Positions 34,609 to 43,408 are shown, counted from the first letter of the stretch. The stretch is 64,000 nt of DNA from Granulicella aggregans (GCF_014203275.1 NZ_JACHIP010000005.1:372001-436000), one strand, 5' to 3'. Numbers and translations: made by a program. The notes: generated from the sequence alone by a model not told the origin.

Positions 34609-37146
34609 ATGACGACGATCATGCAGGATGTACGCTACGCTCTACGCCAACTGCGCAAGACGCCAGGCTTCACCATCACCGCCGTCCTGACCCTCGCCCT
34701 CGGCATTGGCGCAAACGCCGCCATCTTCACCCTCGTCAACGCAGTCCTGCTGCGCGACCTCCCCGTCTCCGATCCCAAGTCCCTCGTCCGCATCGGCGAC
34801 CGCCGGGCATGCTGCGTCGGCAAGGGAACGCATAGTGACGGCGACAACGGCCTCTTCTCCACCGACACATTCGACAAATTCAGAAGCGCCAATCCCGACT
34901 TCTCCGAGCTGGCAGCCATGGAGGCCGGCTACGAGTACCGCCCGCTCACCGCGCGACGCGACAGCGGACAAGAACAGGCGCGGTCCACCATGGCCGAGTT
35001 CGTCTCCGGCAACTACTTCCGCATGTTCGGCCTGCAGCCCGCCGCCGGCCGCCTGATGAACGACGCCGACGACCGTGAAGGCGCTCCCATCACCGCCATG
35101 ATGAGCTATCAAACCTGGGAGAACTTCTACAACTTCGATTCCTCCGTCATTGGCAGCACCTTCTGGGTCAACACCAAACCCGTCACCATCATCGGCATCA
35201 CTCCCAAAGCCTTCTTCGGAGACCGCCTAAGATCCTCCCCACCAGAGTTCTATCTTCCCCTTCGCTCCGAGTCAGTCGTCCGCGGCACCACCTACGAGCG
35301 CGATCCCGAGACGACGTACCTCTGGATGATCGGCCGCGTGAAGCCCGGCGTCTCCCGCGACCTTCTCCAGCAGAAGCTAAGCCAACAATTGCGCCAGATC
35401 TTCGCCACGCAGCATCTGTACTCGACCCAGGCCAACAAGCCTCTACTCGATCGCCAGCACGTAATCCTGACCGACGGCGGAGAGGGCGTCCCGGACATGC
35501 AGCAGAGCTACGGCACCCGCCTCAAGCTGCTCCTTTGGATCTCCGGCCTCGTCCTCGTCATCGCCTGCGCCAACATCGCTAACCTCCTGCTCGCTCGGGG
35601 CATGGCCCGCAAGTCCGAGATGGCCGCGCGCGCCGCCCTCGGAGCTTCGCGTTCCCGCGTCCTCCGCCAGCTACTCACCGAAAGCCTCGTCCTCGCCGCC
35701 CTCAGCGGAGCAGCCTCCGTCGCCGTCTCCTACGCCGGAGCGCATCTCCTCCTCCGCATGGCCTTCCCCGGCGGCCAGGCCGTACCCATCGCCGCCGAGC
35801 CCTCCCTGGCCGTGATTGGCTTCGCGCTTCTGCTCTCCCTCGTCACTGCTGTCCTCTTCGGCATAGCCCCGGCATGGATCGCCGCCGGAGCTCAGCCGGC
35901 CGACATCCTTCGCAGCGGCACCAGGACGACAACCGGCGGCGCATCCCTCCTGCAACGTAGCCTCGTCGTGGCCCAGGCAGGACTCTCTCTGGTACTGCTC
36001 GTCGGCGCAGGTCTCTTCGCCCGGAGTCTCGGCAACCTCGAGCACTCCGACATGAAACTTGACCCCACCAACCGCTATATCGTTCACTTCGATCCCCAGA
36101 CCGCAGGCTACTCCCCATCACAGATCGAAGCCCTCTACCGCAACATCGAAAACCAGTTCCACGCCGTTCCCGGAGTCTTAAAGGTAGGCATCAGCAGCTA
36201 TGCCCCCATGGAAGACAACAACAACGGCGGCGGCGTCCAGATACAGGGCAAACCCCAGGTGGACAAGGGCGCCACCGTCGTCAAGGTCACCCCGGAGTAC
36301 TTCGATTCCGTGGGAACCCACGTTCTGACGGGCCGGGGAGTCGGCGTACAGGACGTCTACGGCGCCCCCTCCATCGGCGTCGTCAACCAGGCCTTCGTCA
36401 GGACCTTCTTCAATCCTGGCGAGAACCCCATCGGCCGCCGCTTCGGTTCACCCGGCCCCAAATCTTCCGGCGACTTTCTCATAGTCGGGGTCGTAGAGGA
36501 CACCGTGTATCAGAGCGTTGAATGGAAGAACCACGAGATGTACTTCACACCTATAACTCAGCGCCCCCCAAGCGCCGACGGTCCACTCGAAGAGGACACC
36601 TCCTTCTACGCCAGCACAATTGTCGTCTCGACCAGCCATCCCGTCCCGGAGATGGAGTCCATCGCCCGCCGCACGCTATCCTCCATCAACCCGAATCTCG
36701 CGGTCGTAAGGTTCCAGACCTTCAGCGCCCAGATCGCTGACAACTTCGTCGAAGAGCGCATGATCTCCCGCCTCATGCTCATCTTCGGAGGCCTCGCACT
36801 CCTGCTCGCGACCATCGGCCTATACGGCGTCACCTCCTACACCGTCGCCCGCCGTACCAGCGAGATCGGCATACGCATGGCCCTTGGCGCAAAACGCGGC
36901 GACGTCGTCCTGATGGTTCTCCGCAGCGCCATCACCCAGACCCTCATCGGCCTCGCCATCGGAGTTCCCACCGCGTTCTACTGCGTCCGCTTCGTCAAAT
37001 CGCAGCTCTACGAACTCACCACGCTCGACCCGGCGGCTCTTGCAATCGCTGCTCTAACCTTGCTCCTCGCTGCGCTCATTGCAGGCTGGCTACCCGGCCG
37101 CCGCGCAGCCTCCATCGATCCCGCCCGAGCCCTGCGCAGCGAATAG
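34609..37146 (+). CDS. ADOP-type MacB/FtsX-like permease (no N-terminal prefix)
   Basis: The 845-residue membrane protein starts directly with QDVRYALRQLRKTPGFTITA, the beginning of the duplicated MacB-like permease family named acidobacterial duplicated orphan permease. The order is TM helix (LTLALGIGANAAIFTLVNAVL), periplasmic MacB_PCD-like domain, three FtsX helices (around residues 300-440), then a second periplasmic domain and FtsX set ending RRAASIDPARALRSE. No ATPase gene is nearby, matching the word orphan. The family may export peptides or respond to envelope stress; the substrate is unknown. It lacks the ~85-residue cytoplasmic prefix found on the second copy. Confidence 0.9.
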   Translation: MTTIMQDVRYALRQLRKTPGFTITAVLTLALGIGANAAIFTLVNAVLLRDLPVSDPKSLVRIGDRRACCVGKGTHSDGDNGLFSTDTFDKFRSANPDFSELAAMEAGYEYRPLTARRDSGQEQARSTMAEFVSGNYFRMFGLQPAAGRLMNDADDREGAPITAMMSYQTWENFYNFDSSVIGSTFWVNTKPVTIIGITPKAFFGDRLRSSPPEFYLPLRSESVVRGTTYERDPETTYLWMIGRVKPGVSRDLLQQKLSQQLRQIFATQHLYSTQANKPLLDRQHVILTDGGEGVPDMQQSYGTRLKLLLWISGLVLVIACANIANLLLARGMARKSEMAARAALGASRSRVLRQLLTESLVLAALSGAASVAVSYAGAHLLLRMAFPGGQAVPIAAEPSLAVIGFALLLSLVTAVLFGIAPAWIAAGAQPADILRSGTRTTTGGASLLQRSLVVAQAGLSLVLLVGAGLFARSLGNLEHSDMKLDPTNRYIVHFDPQTAGYSPSQIEALYRNIENQFHAVPGVLKVGISSYAPMEDNNNGGGVQIQGKPQVDKGATVVKVTPEYFDSVGTHVLTGRGVGVQDVYGAPSIGVVNQAFVRTFFNPGENPIGRRFGSPGPKSSGDFLIVGVVEDTVYQSVEWKNHEMYFTPITQRPPSADGPLEEDTSFYASTIVVSTSHPVPEMESIARRTLSSINPNLAVVRFQTFSAQIADNFVEERMISRLMLIFGGLALLLATIGLYGVTSYTVARRTSEIGIRMALGAKRGDVVLMVLRSAITQTLIGLAIGVPTAFYCVRFVKSQLYELTTLDPAALAIAALTLLLAALIAGWLPGRRAASIDPARALRSE

Positions 37147-37208
37147 TCAACGCCCACCATTTTTTTGTTCGTCAATCCGAAGGGAATCTGTTTTTGTCTT
37201 AAGTAAGC

Positions 37209-37252
37209 CGGGTGCCCCATCCATGCGCAGTCTTATCGCGAATGGGTGGGAT
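37209..37252. repeat. Hairpin repeat, family A copy 5
   Basis: GGGTGCCCCATCCATGCGCA pairs with ATCGCGAATGGGTGGGAT. It lies between the first ADOP gene and padR. Confidence 0.8.
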
Positions 37253-37395
37253 CGTACAACCTGTCCCTGCCTTTTAAAAACCCCATGAGATTCATGGGAC
37301 ACGGAACTTTCCCCCAAGACCCTCCGTAAAGCTCTTCTGTGGACATTGCAAAGGAGAACCTGGTAGCCTCCTGTGCAACATCCAAAGGAGAAGCC

Positions 37396-37740
37396 ATGCC
37401 AGCCGATAAGTCCGAGGTCCTGCAAGGAACGCTCGACCTCATGATTCTCAAGACGCTACAAGCCCTAGGCCCGCAGCACGGCTTCGGCATCGCCCGGCGC
37501 ATCGAGCAACTAAGCGAAGACGTCCTCACCTTGAACGAAGGGACCGTCTACACCTCGCTCCTTCGCCTCCAACAGAAGAGCTGGATCGCCAGCGAGTGGG
37601 GCACCTCCGACAACAACCGCCGCGCCCGCTTTTACAGCATCACCAAACGCGGCCTGAAGCAGCTTGCCGTCGAGACCGAAAACTGGGAGCGTATCGCCGC
37701 CGTCATCGGCCGCGTCCTCGCCCTCGAGGCCAAGGCCTAG
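37396..37740 (+). CDS. PadR-family transcriptional regulator of the ADOP locus
   Basis: The ATG at 37396 follows AAAGGAG by 5 bases; an upstream GTG at 37339 is less likely. The 114-residue protein begins KSEVLQGTLDLMILKTLQAL, with the winged helix ending in GTVYTSLLRLQQKSWI and RARFYSITKRGLKQL, close to the acidobacterial PadR subfamily. PadR proteins are small dimeric repressors. Only 2 bp separate its stop from the next permease gene, so the two are co-transcribed, and it probably controls one or both ADOP genes. The effector is unknown. Confidence 0.93.
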   Translation: MPADKSEVLQGTLDLMILKTLQALGPQHGFGIARRIEQLSEDVLTLNEGTVYTSLLRLQQKSWIASEWGTSDNNRRARFYSITKRGLKQLAVETENWERIAAVIGRVLALEAKA

Positions 37741-37742
37741 CC

Positions 37743-40454
37743 ATGTCCGACCGCGCGCTCACCTTCGCTGCCAAGTTGAAAGCTCTCTTCACCCAAAGAC
37801 GCGCCGACACCGCCTTCGACGAAGAGATGACCACGCACCTGGAGATGCTCGCAGAAAAGTACGAGCGCGAAGGCATGAGCCACAAAGAAGCCGCGCGCGC
37901 GGCAAGAAGGCAGTTCGGCAACACCACACTTCTAAAACAACGGCAACGGGAATCGAGGACGACCATGTTCTTCACGAATGTCTGGCGGGATGTACGTTAC
38001 GGTGCGCGTCAACTGGCGAAGACGCCTGTCTTTACAATCGTCTGTGTGCTTACCCTGGCCCTCGGAGTCGGTGCGAACACCGCTGTCTTCAGCGTCATGC
38101 ACGCCGTTCTGATGAAGATGCTGCCCGTGCAGGACGCCTCGCACGTCTTCTACCTGCACACCACGGGATGGCCCGATGGCGGCTCCCAGACCGGCGACTC
38201 CAACACCTCTTTTTCTTACACGATCTACCGGCAGCTCCGCGATCAAAGCGGCTTGCAGGAGGTCATGGCCTTCATCCCAATGTCCTTTAGTGGCAAGGCA
38301 CCCGTGCGCGTCGGAGGAGTGCCGGAAGAGGCCGCTGGCGACATGGTCAGCGGCAACTACTTTCACGGCCTCGGAGTAGGCACCGAACTGGGCCGCGGCT
38401 TTGTGCAGAAGGACGAGGAAGACCACACCCCAGTCACCGTCATCAGCGAACGGTTCTGGTCCACCCATTACGCGCGCAGCCGAGACGTAGTCGGTAAGAC
38501 CCTCTTCATCAAATCCGTCCCCTTCACCATCGTCGGCGTTGCGGCCAAGGGCTTCGAAGGCACCGAAGGCCGCCTCCCGCTCGACTTCTGGATTCCCCTT
38601 CAAAGCAGACCGGAGTTCAACGCCTGGGGCAACCCGGCGGAATACGGCATGTACCTGACCAAACTGAACTTCTGGTGCATGAAACTGATGGTCCGCACCG
38701 CGCCCGGCGTCAGCCAGCAACAGGCCCTGGCAAGGGCGCAAACCGTCTTCGATCAGGCTGCATACGCAGGCGTTCGTCCGAAGCGCGCAGGCGATGAGAC
38801 CTACAAGATCTCCTTCATGGATGCCAAGCAGTTCGACACACAGGACGACTCCTTCGCCAGGATGCTGAAGACGCTGATGGTGATGGTGGTACTTGTGCTT
38901 CTGATTGCCATGAGCAACGTAGTGATGCTGCTGATGGCGCGCAATTCGAGCCGGCAGCGCGAGTTCAGTGTGCGGCTGGCCCTTGGCGCAGGCCGCAGAG
39001 AGATAGCCCGGCAGTTGCTCACGGAAAGCCTGTTACTTGTGACGCTGGGCGGCGCTACAGCATGGGTCTTAGCGCTGGGCGCAACCCGGGCCTTGGGAAC
39101 GTGGTCGAAGATTCAATCGAATCTGCAGCCGGATGGAACCGTGCTCTTGCTGACGCTGGGGGTCCTGTTTCTTCTGGCTCTCGTCTTCGGGCTTGCGCCG
39201 CTTAGGGCTGCCATGTCGAGCGGTCCGGAGATGGTGCTGCGCAGCTCTGCAACCGTCTCACAATCGAGCTTCCAGAAGGTGCGCGCAGGCAATGCCATTA
39301 TCGTCGCCCAGATCGCCATGTGCGTCGTCCTGCTGGTAGGCGCCGGATTGCTGCAGGGAACGCTCCGAAACCTCCTCAACACGCCGCTCGGCCAGAAGCC
39401 ACAAGGCCTGCTCGTATTCGGCGTGCATCCGCAACACGCCCACACCAAGGACGAGAGCATCGCCTTCTTCGTCGCCCTCCAACAGCGACTCCGCACCATT
39501 CCTGGCGTCGAGAGCGTCTCGCTCGTCTCCAATCGCCCCGGCTCCGGATGGTCCAACAACAACGCCGGCATCCTTGTCGACGGCCACAAACCCAACGGCA
39601 TCGAACCCGACCAGGCTGAGTTCCGAGGAAACATCGTCGGCGCGGACTACTTCCGAACCATGGGTGTGCAAGTTCTGCAAGGCCGCGACTTCTCAGACGC
39701 CGACACCGCATCCGCACCTAAGTCCCTAATCGTCAACGAGACCTTCGCAAAAAAATATCTCGGCTCATTGAACGCCGTAGGCCACGTTCTCACCGACCCC
39801 AAAGGCACCGACCCCAGCCTCATCATCGGCGTCGTGAAAGACCACAAGTACACCAGCATCACCGAAGAGGCGAAGCCGATGATCTGGACCGCCTTCGCGC
39901 AGGGTGGCCCCCAGAACGAACTCAACGTCGAGATCCGCGTGACCGGCGACCCGATGGCGATGCTGCCCACGGTCCGAAAGGTCATCGCCCAGATCGATCC
40001 CGACATGCCCCTGCTTGATCCCACCACGCAAAGCGCCGTCTTTGAGGAATCCATCTCCCAACAGGCTCTCTTCGCTCGCCTTGCTGGTTGCTTCGGCATC
40101 CTCGCCGTCGTCCTCATCGCGACGGGCCTATACGGTACGCTTGCCTACCGCGTAAGCCGCCGCAGCGCGGAGATCGGCGTCCGCATGGCCCTCGGCGCAC
40201 AACGTTCACAGGTCGTCTGGATGGTGCTCCGTGGAAGCCTTCTACTATGCGCCGCCGGCGTCGTACTCGGTATACCGCTTGCAATTGCGGCCGGGAGAGG
40301 ACTCGAAAGCTCTCTCTATGGAATGAAAGCTCTCGACGCCGCCAGCTACGCCTTTGCCGTCGTCGGCGTCGCGATCGTCGCCCTCTTAGCCAGCGCGATC
40401 CCCGCAGGCCGCGCCGCCAGCGTAAACCCAACCCGCGCCCTCCGCCTCGAATAA
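37743..40454 (+). CDS. ADOP-type MacB/FtsX-like permease with prefix domain
   Basis: The ATG is 2 bases after the padR stop and gives 903 residues. A cytoplasmic helical prefix (residues ~1-75, DTAFDEEMTTHLEMLAEKYE and KEAARAARRQFGN) is typical of this family and absent from the first copy. It is followed by DVRYGARQLAKTPVFTIVC and two MacB_PCD/FtsX units. The last helices end AGRAASVNPTRALRLE. The neighbours and close co-transcription with padR support membership of one regulated locus. Codon use in the middle (about 38.8-39.3 kb) is less C-rich in third positions than around it, hinting at mosaic origin. Confidence 0.92.
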   Translation: MSDRALTFAAKLKALFTQRRADTAFDEEMTTHLEMLAEKYEREGMSHKEAARAARRQFGNTTLLKQRQRESRTTMFFTNVWRDVRYGARQLAKTPVFTIVCVLTLALGVGANTAVFSVMHAVLMKMLPVQDASHVFYLHTTGWPDGGSQTGDSNTSFSYTIYRQLRDQSGLQEVMAFIPMSFSGKAPVRVGGVPEEAAGDMVSGNYFHGLGVGTELGRGFVQKDEEDHTPVTVISERFWSTHYARSRDVVGKTLFIKSVPFTIVGVAAKGFEGTEGRLPLDFWIPLQSRPEFNAWGNPAEYGMYLTKLNFWCMKLMVRTAPGVSQQQALARAQTVFDQAAYAGVRPKRAGDETYKISFMDAKQFDTQDDSFARMLKTLMVMVVLVLLIAMSNVVMLLMARNSSRQREFSVRLALGAGRREIARQLLTESLLLVTLGGATAWVLALGATRALGTWSKIQSNLQPDGTVLLLTLGVLFLLALVFGLAPLRAAMSSGPEMVLRSSATVSQSSFQKVRAGNAIIVAQIAMCVVLLVGAGLLQGTLRNLLNTPLGQKPQGLLVFGVHPQHAHTKDESIAFFVALQQRLRTIPGVESVSLVSNRPGSGWSNNNAGILVDGHKPNGIEPDQAEFRGNIVGADYFRTMGVQVLQGRDFSDADTASAPKSLIVNETFAKKYLGSLNAVGHVLTDPKGTDPSLIIGVVKDHKYTSITEEAKPMIWTAFAQGGPQNELNVEIRVTGDPMAMLPTVRKVIAQIDPDMPLLDPTTQSAVFEESISQQALFARLAGCFGILAVVLIATGLYGTLAYRVSRRSAEIGVRMALGAQRSQVVWMVLRGSLLLCAAGVVLGIPLAIAAGRGLESSLYGMKALDAASYAFAVVGVAIVALLASAIPAGRAASVNPTRALRLE

Positions 40455-40492
40455 TCTCGCTTACCAACAAGCCCGGCGTTGCACACAAGTTC

Positions 40493-40534
40493 GGGCGCCC
40501 CATCCATGCGCAGTTCCATCGCGAATGGGTGGGA
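40493..40534. repeat. Hairpin repeat, family A copy 6
   Basis: GGGCGCCCCATCCATGCGCA pairs with ATCGCGAATGGGTGGGA, nearly the same variant as at 37209. Confidence 0.8.
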
Positions 40535-40604
40535 ACGTAGGACGTCCCCTGACCGCTTCCTCAAGCCACCAGGTGCCAGACAGATGCGGAAGTCCTCAAA
40601 CTCT

Positions 40605-40643
40605 GTACCCCATTCATCGCGGCTCGATCGCGATGAGTGGGAC
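40605..40643. repeat. Hairpin repeat, family A copy 7
   Basis: GTACCCCATTCATCGCGG pairs with CGCGATGAGTGGG. It sits next to the rplT terminator. Confidence 0.8.
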
Positions 40644-40651
40644 CGCCACCA

Positions 40652-40682
40652 AAGCAAAAGGGCACCGCCGAAGCGATGCCCT
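40652..40682 (-). terminator. Rho-independent terminator of rpmI-rplT
   Basis: On the minus strand AGGGCATCGC and GCGGTGCCCT pair (one G-U) around a TTCG tetraloop, followed by TTTG. It lies about 20 bp past the rplT stop. Confidence 0.85.
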
Positions 40683-40702
40683 CAAATCTTCTTACTTTGA
40701 AA

Positions 40703-41092
40703 CTAAGCAGCAGCCTTCTCGCGCGCCGACTTCGCCGCAGCCAGAGCCGACTTCGCCTGCGCCGCAAGTACGGCAAAACCGGCAGCGTCATTCGCTCCGA
40801 TATCGGCAAGAATCTTGCGATCCAGCGGATTGCCAGCCAGCTTCAGACCATTGATAAAGGTCGAGTAGCTCATACCGTTGATCCGGCAAGCCGCGTTGAT
40901 GCGGACGATCCACAGAGCGCGATACTGCCGCTTCTTCTGCTTACGGCCGGTGTAGGCGAACATGAGTCCGCGCTCGACGGCCTCCTGCGCTGCCTGGTAG
41001 AGCTTGGATTTCGTGAGGAAGTAGCCACTCGCGCGCTTGAGGATCTTTTTACGGCGGTCACTACGTTTTGTACTCCGTTTTACACGGGGCAT
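40703..41092 (-). CDS. rplT: 50S ribosomal protein L20
   Basis: The 129-residue protein starts MPRVKRSTKRSDRRKKILKR and contains the conserved KQKKRQYRALWIVRINAACR and MSYSTFINGLKLAGN. L20 binds 23S rRNA early in 50S assembly and in many bacteria also represses its own operon through the mRNA leader. An Ala/Lys-rich tail (KSALAAAKSAREKAAA) extends past the usual end at about 118. It lies 190 bp after rpmI with a terminator just downstream. infC and pheS, the usual neighbours, are absent. Confidence 0.98.
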   Translation of the reverse strand: MPRVKRSTKRSDRRKKILKRASGYFLTKSKLYQAAQEAVERGLMFAYTGRKQKKRQYRALWIVRINAACRINGMSYSTFINGLKLAGNPLDRKILADIGANDAAGFAVLAAQAKSALAAAKSAREKAAA

Positions 41093-41283
41093 GGTGCATC
41101 TCCTTTGGCGTACTACGGTTAAGCGGCTGGAGGGAGGTGACCCTCTTCACACGCTATGCAACTTCAGATCTCGGTGGAAGACGCCACAGGCGGCTTCCAG
41201 GGGCCGATAACGCATTTCCTGGCCCTTCGCTCTTTCAAGACGGCTCGATCTGAAAAACTCTTGCTACCCAACCCGAGAAAAAC

Positions 41284-41481
41284 TCAGGCGTAGGGCAACA
41301 TGCGGGCGACGTTGTACGTGTCCGACTTCGCGATCAGCGCCGACCCGCCCAGCTTGCGCTTGGTCTTGGTGGCCTTCGAGGTCAGAATGTGGCGCATCTT
41401 GGAATGCCCGCGCTTGAACTTGCCGCTGGCAGTCTTCGTGAAGCGCTTCGACGCGCCCGAGTGTGTCTTCAACTTTGGCAT
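41284..41481 (-). CDS. rpmI: 50S ribosomal protein L35
   Basis: The 65-residue protein reads MPKLKTHSGASKRFTKTASG and continues FKRGHSKMRHILTSKATKTK, the standard L35 sequence. L35 is a small basic protein of the large subunit. It is first in a two-gene unit with rplT and has its own promoter at 41525-41552. No infC gene precedes it. Confidence 0.98.
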   Translation of the reverse strand: MPKLKTHSGASKRFTKTASGKFKRGHSKMRHILTSKATKTKRKLGGSALIAKSDTYNVARMLPYA

Positions 41482-41524
41482 GGGTTTCCTGGTGACTCTG
41501 GGTGAAACTGCACAACCTTCTTAG

Positions 41525-41552
41525 TCTATACGAGATGCAAGCAGGGTGCCAA
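41525..41552 (-). promoter_or_regulatory. Sigma70-type promoter of rpmI-rplT
   Basis: On the minus strand TTGGCA (41552-41547) is separated by 16 bases from TATAGA (41530-41525), about 45 bp upstream of the rpmI start. Confidence 0.6.
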
Positions 41553-41603
41553 CTAGAAGTCTAATTTCATTCTTGCTCGGATCTCGTCTCCGGTACAGGT
41601 CGT

Positions 41604-42526
41604 CTACGGTTTTTTACCGACGAGAATAAACACACTTTTTGACCCTCCCTCATCGACGGATAGAGGACCAAGATCGCCTTCTTGGGGGGCGATGTCAGTT
41701 GCCAATCCTCCCTTCAGTGCCATCGCAGCTCTTATATACTCTGGAAGCATCTGTATGGGCTCAGACGGTAAGGCGGCCCTATTTGAGGATTGAGCTCCGA
41801 CATATACGCCAGACCTCATCGCTATCGGAACTGAAAAATCCTTTGAGATGGTTAGCTGGACGTCCCCAAAAGAGTTCTGAGGGGTAACTTGCCACGCATC
41901 CATCCAGCATCCGATAGTGCTTTATCAATCTGCATCAGAAGGTTGATCGAGTCCTGGTCTTGGAAGCAACCAAAAAATACGTACTCCGTACCCCTGAACG
42001 GTTTCATGGATTCCGTGAGACCCGCTGCATTGGACAGAGACCTCGGCGTTCTTATTCGGGCTAATTCAAGATTTGCTTTAGCTGCTTCAGCCGTAGCTCC
42101 AGCAACCTGTGCCTGAGCCTTCGAAGACGCCTCATTTGCTTTAGCGATATCGAGTCGGAATCCCTCAGCCTTTGCATTTGCTTCAGCGGAATTCTGTTCA
42201 GCCTGCGCGAGGCTTGCCTGGGCGTGGGCCGCTGATTCATTTGCTGTAGCGATATCTAACCGAAATCCTTCGGCTTTCTTGTTTGCCTCGGCAGAGTGCT
42301 GTTCTGCCAGAGCAATGCTTGCTTCCGCCTTTGCCGCTCGTTCCTGCTGTTTCGCTAACTCAGTTTTTGCTCCTGTCAGGTCAACATCGAATTGGCGGAG
42401 CTTGCCATCTTGCCGTTTGTTGATGATGTTCCCCGTTATGAGCACGCCAGCCCCCGCGAAGAACGTAAGTCCTAGCAGAACTACCGTAGCTATATCGAAC
42501 AGCGATTTAAGACCCTCTACGGACAT
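41604..42526 (-). pseudogene. Frameshifted membrane-anchored coiled-coil protein
   Basis: The 5' frame (42526 to 41852) encodes one TM helix (IATVVLLGLTFFAGAGVLI) and a long coiled coil with two copies of AEGFRLDIA.AN (a ~28-residue repeat). A globular start follows (PFRGTEYVFFGCFQDQDSIN to LSDAGWM), then out-of-frame residues and a stop. The 3' frame (to 41604) continues coherently as AWQVTPQNSFGDVQLTISKD and ends DEGGSKSVFILVGKKP. The frames meet near 41895-41905, where one missing base would rejoin AGW to AWQVTP. The whole product would be ~305 residues. A recent disabling mutation, a sequencing error or programmed frameshifting are all possible, though no slippery heptamer is seen. Function unknown. 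Confidence 0.7.
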
Positions 42527-42637
42527 CGCTAAGCTCCCTAATCAACCTTTGTCCTAGTGGCTGCCCTTCTGAGGGCGGGCAGACGGTATGCGAGGAGGAG
42601 TTTGGACTCTCGATTCTTCTGACAACATTCGCAGATT

Positions 42638-43033
42638 TCACCCAAAGAAAACCGCCGGCGACACCCTAAACCTCCGACTCAACCTCGCAATATGATCCCG
42701 ATTCAACTTCCGCTTCCCCGCCAGAACCAGCGAAACGATGCTCTCGCCGCCCATCTCCCCCGCAATATCCCGCTGCGAAAGCCCATTCTGATCGAGCAGA
42801 AACCGCAACACCTCCGCCGGCTTCGCCTCCGGCATTGGGTACCGCTCCGACTCGTACCGGTCGACCAGAACGGTCAGAAGCTCAATCGCCTCTTCATCCT
42901 CCCGCGACCGCTCAGCCTTCGCAGTCAGCCCAAACAGTGCCTCGGTGTACTCCGCCAGCTCCTCGTCCGTATGAATCAGCCGCGGAGCTCCCGCTCGGAT
43001 CATCTCCGTTGGATTCGCTAAAGCTGTGCTCAT
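42638..43033 (-). CDS. higA: HigA-type antitoxin (Xre helix-turn-helix)
   Basis: The 131-residue protein has the HigA layout: an N-terminal dimer/toxin-binding part (IHTDEELAEYTEALFGLTAK, then LLTVLVDRYESERYPMP) and a C-terminal Xre-type helix-turn-helix (GLSQRDIAGEMGGESIVS, LAGKRKLNRDHIARLSRRFR). It neutralises the HigB mRNA endonuclease and binds DNA to repress its own operon. Its start overlaps the toxin stop by 4 bases. The palindrome in the promoter spacer (43386-43402) is the likely operator. Length and key regions are normal. Confidence 0.92.
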   Translation of the reverse strand: MSTALANPTEMIRAGAPRLIHTDEELAEYTEALFGLTAKAERSREDEEAIELLTVLVDRYESERYPMPEAKPAEVLRFLLDQNGLSQRDIAGEMGGESIVSLVLAGKRKLNRDHIARLSRRFRVSPAVFFG

Positions 43034-43356
43034 CGCTTCACTCCCCTATCCCAGTTAACCCGGTTGTCATACTCCGCGTGCGTCAGAAATGACCGGATAT
43101 AGACATGCCCCTCGGTCAATCGGCCGTCCCGTTCCCGCGAATAGTGGATCACCGTGATCAGCCTGTACCGGTTCCGGCGGAGATTGAACACCACATATCC
43201 ATCGACCGCGTCCGCATCAGCAAAAACCTGCCGTACTTCGACGAAACCTCGCCATCGCGAGTGCTTCACGATCATTTGCCAGGCCCTGATCTCCTTGGCG
43301 GCATCCGGATATCTTGCCTCAGCTTCGGCCAGATGTTTACGCGTAACAATATTCAC
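43030..43356 (-). CDS. higB: HigB-type toxin (ribosome-dependent mRNA interferase)
   Basis: The 108-residue protein begins MNIVTRKHLAEAEARYPDAA and has the HigB_toxin family core KEIRAWQMIVKHSRWRGFVE, VFNLRRNRYRLITVIHY and the end YIRSFLTHAEYDN. HigB toxins of this RelE-fold family cleave mRNA on the ribosome. The basic Arg residues in the RRNRYRL strand and the C-terminal HAEYD motif are present, so it should be active. Toxin-first order, with the antitoxin overlapping by 4 bases, is typical for higBA. Confidence 0.92.
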   Translation of the reverse strand: MNIVTRKHLAEAEARYPDAAKEIRAWQMIVKHSRWRGFVEVRQVFADADAVDGYVVFNLRRNRYRLITVIHYSRERDGRLTEGHVYIRSFLTHAEYDNRVNWDRGVKR

Positions 43357-43379
43357 GAAATCTGCCTGAAAGCCATTCC

Positions 43380-43408
43380 AGATTACTTTGCAATTTGCAA
43401 AGCGTCAA
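43380..43408 (-). promoter_or_regulatory. higBA promoter with palindromic operator
   Basis: On the minus strand a -35 TTGACG (43408-43403) and a -10 TAATCT (43385-43380) are separated by exactly 17 bases. Those 17 bases are a perfect inverted repeat, CTTTGCAA-A-TTGCAAAG. A repressor bound there would block polymerase, and HigA is the obvious candidate. Confidence 0.75.

Noticed and set aside
41890..41910. Programmed frameshift at the coiled-coil gene
   Set aside because: No slippery heptamer or downstream structure was seen; a simple one-base lesion is simpler.
42550..42600. Short inverted repeat near the end of higA (CTGCCC ... GGGCAG)
   Set aside because: The stem is short and has no T-run, so it is not called as a terminator.
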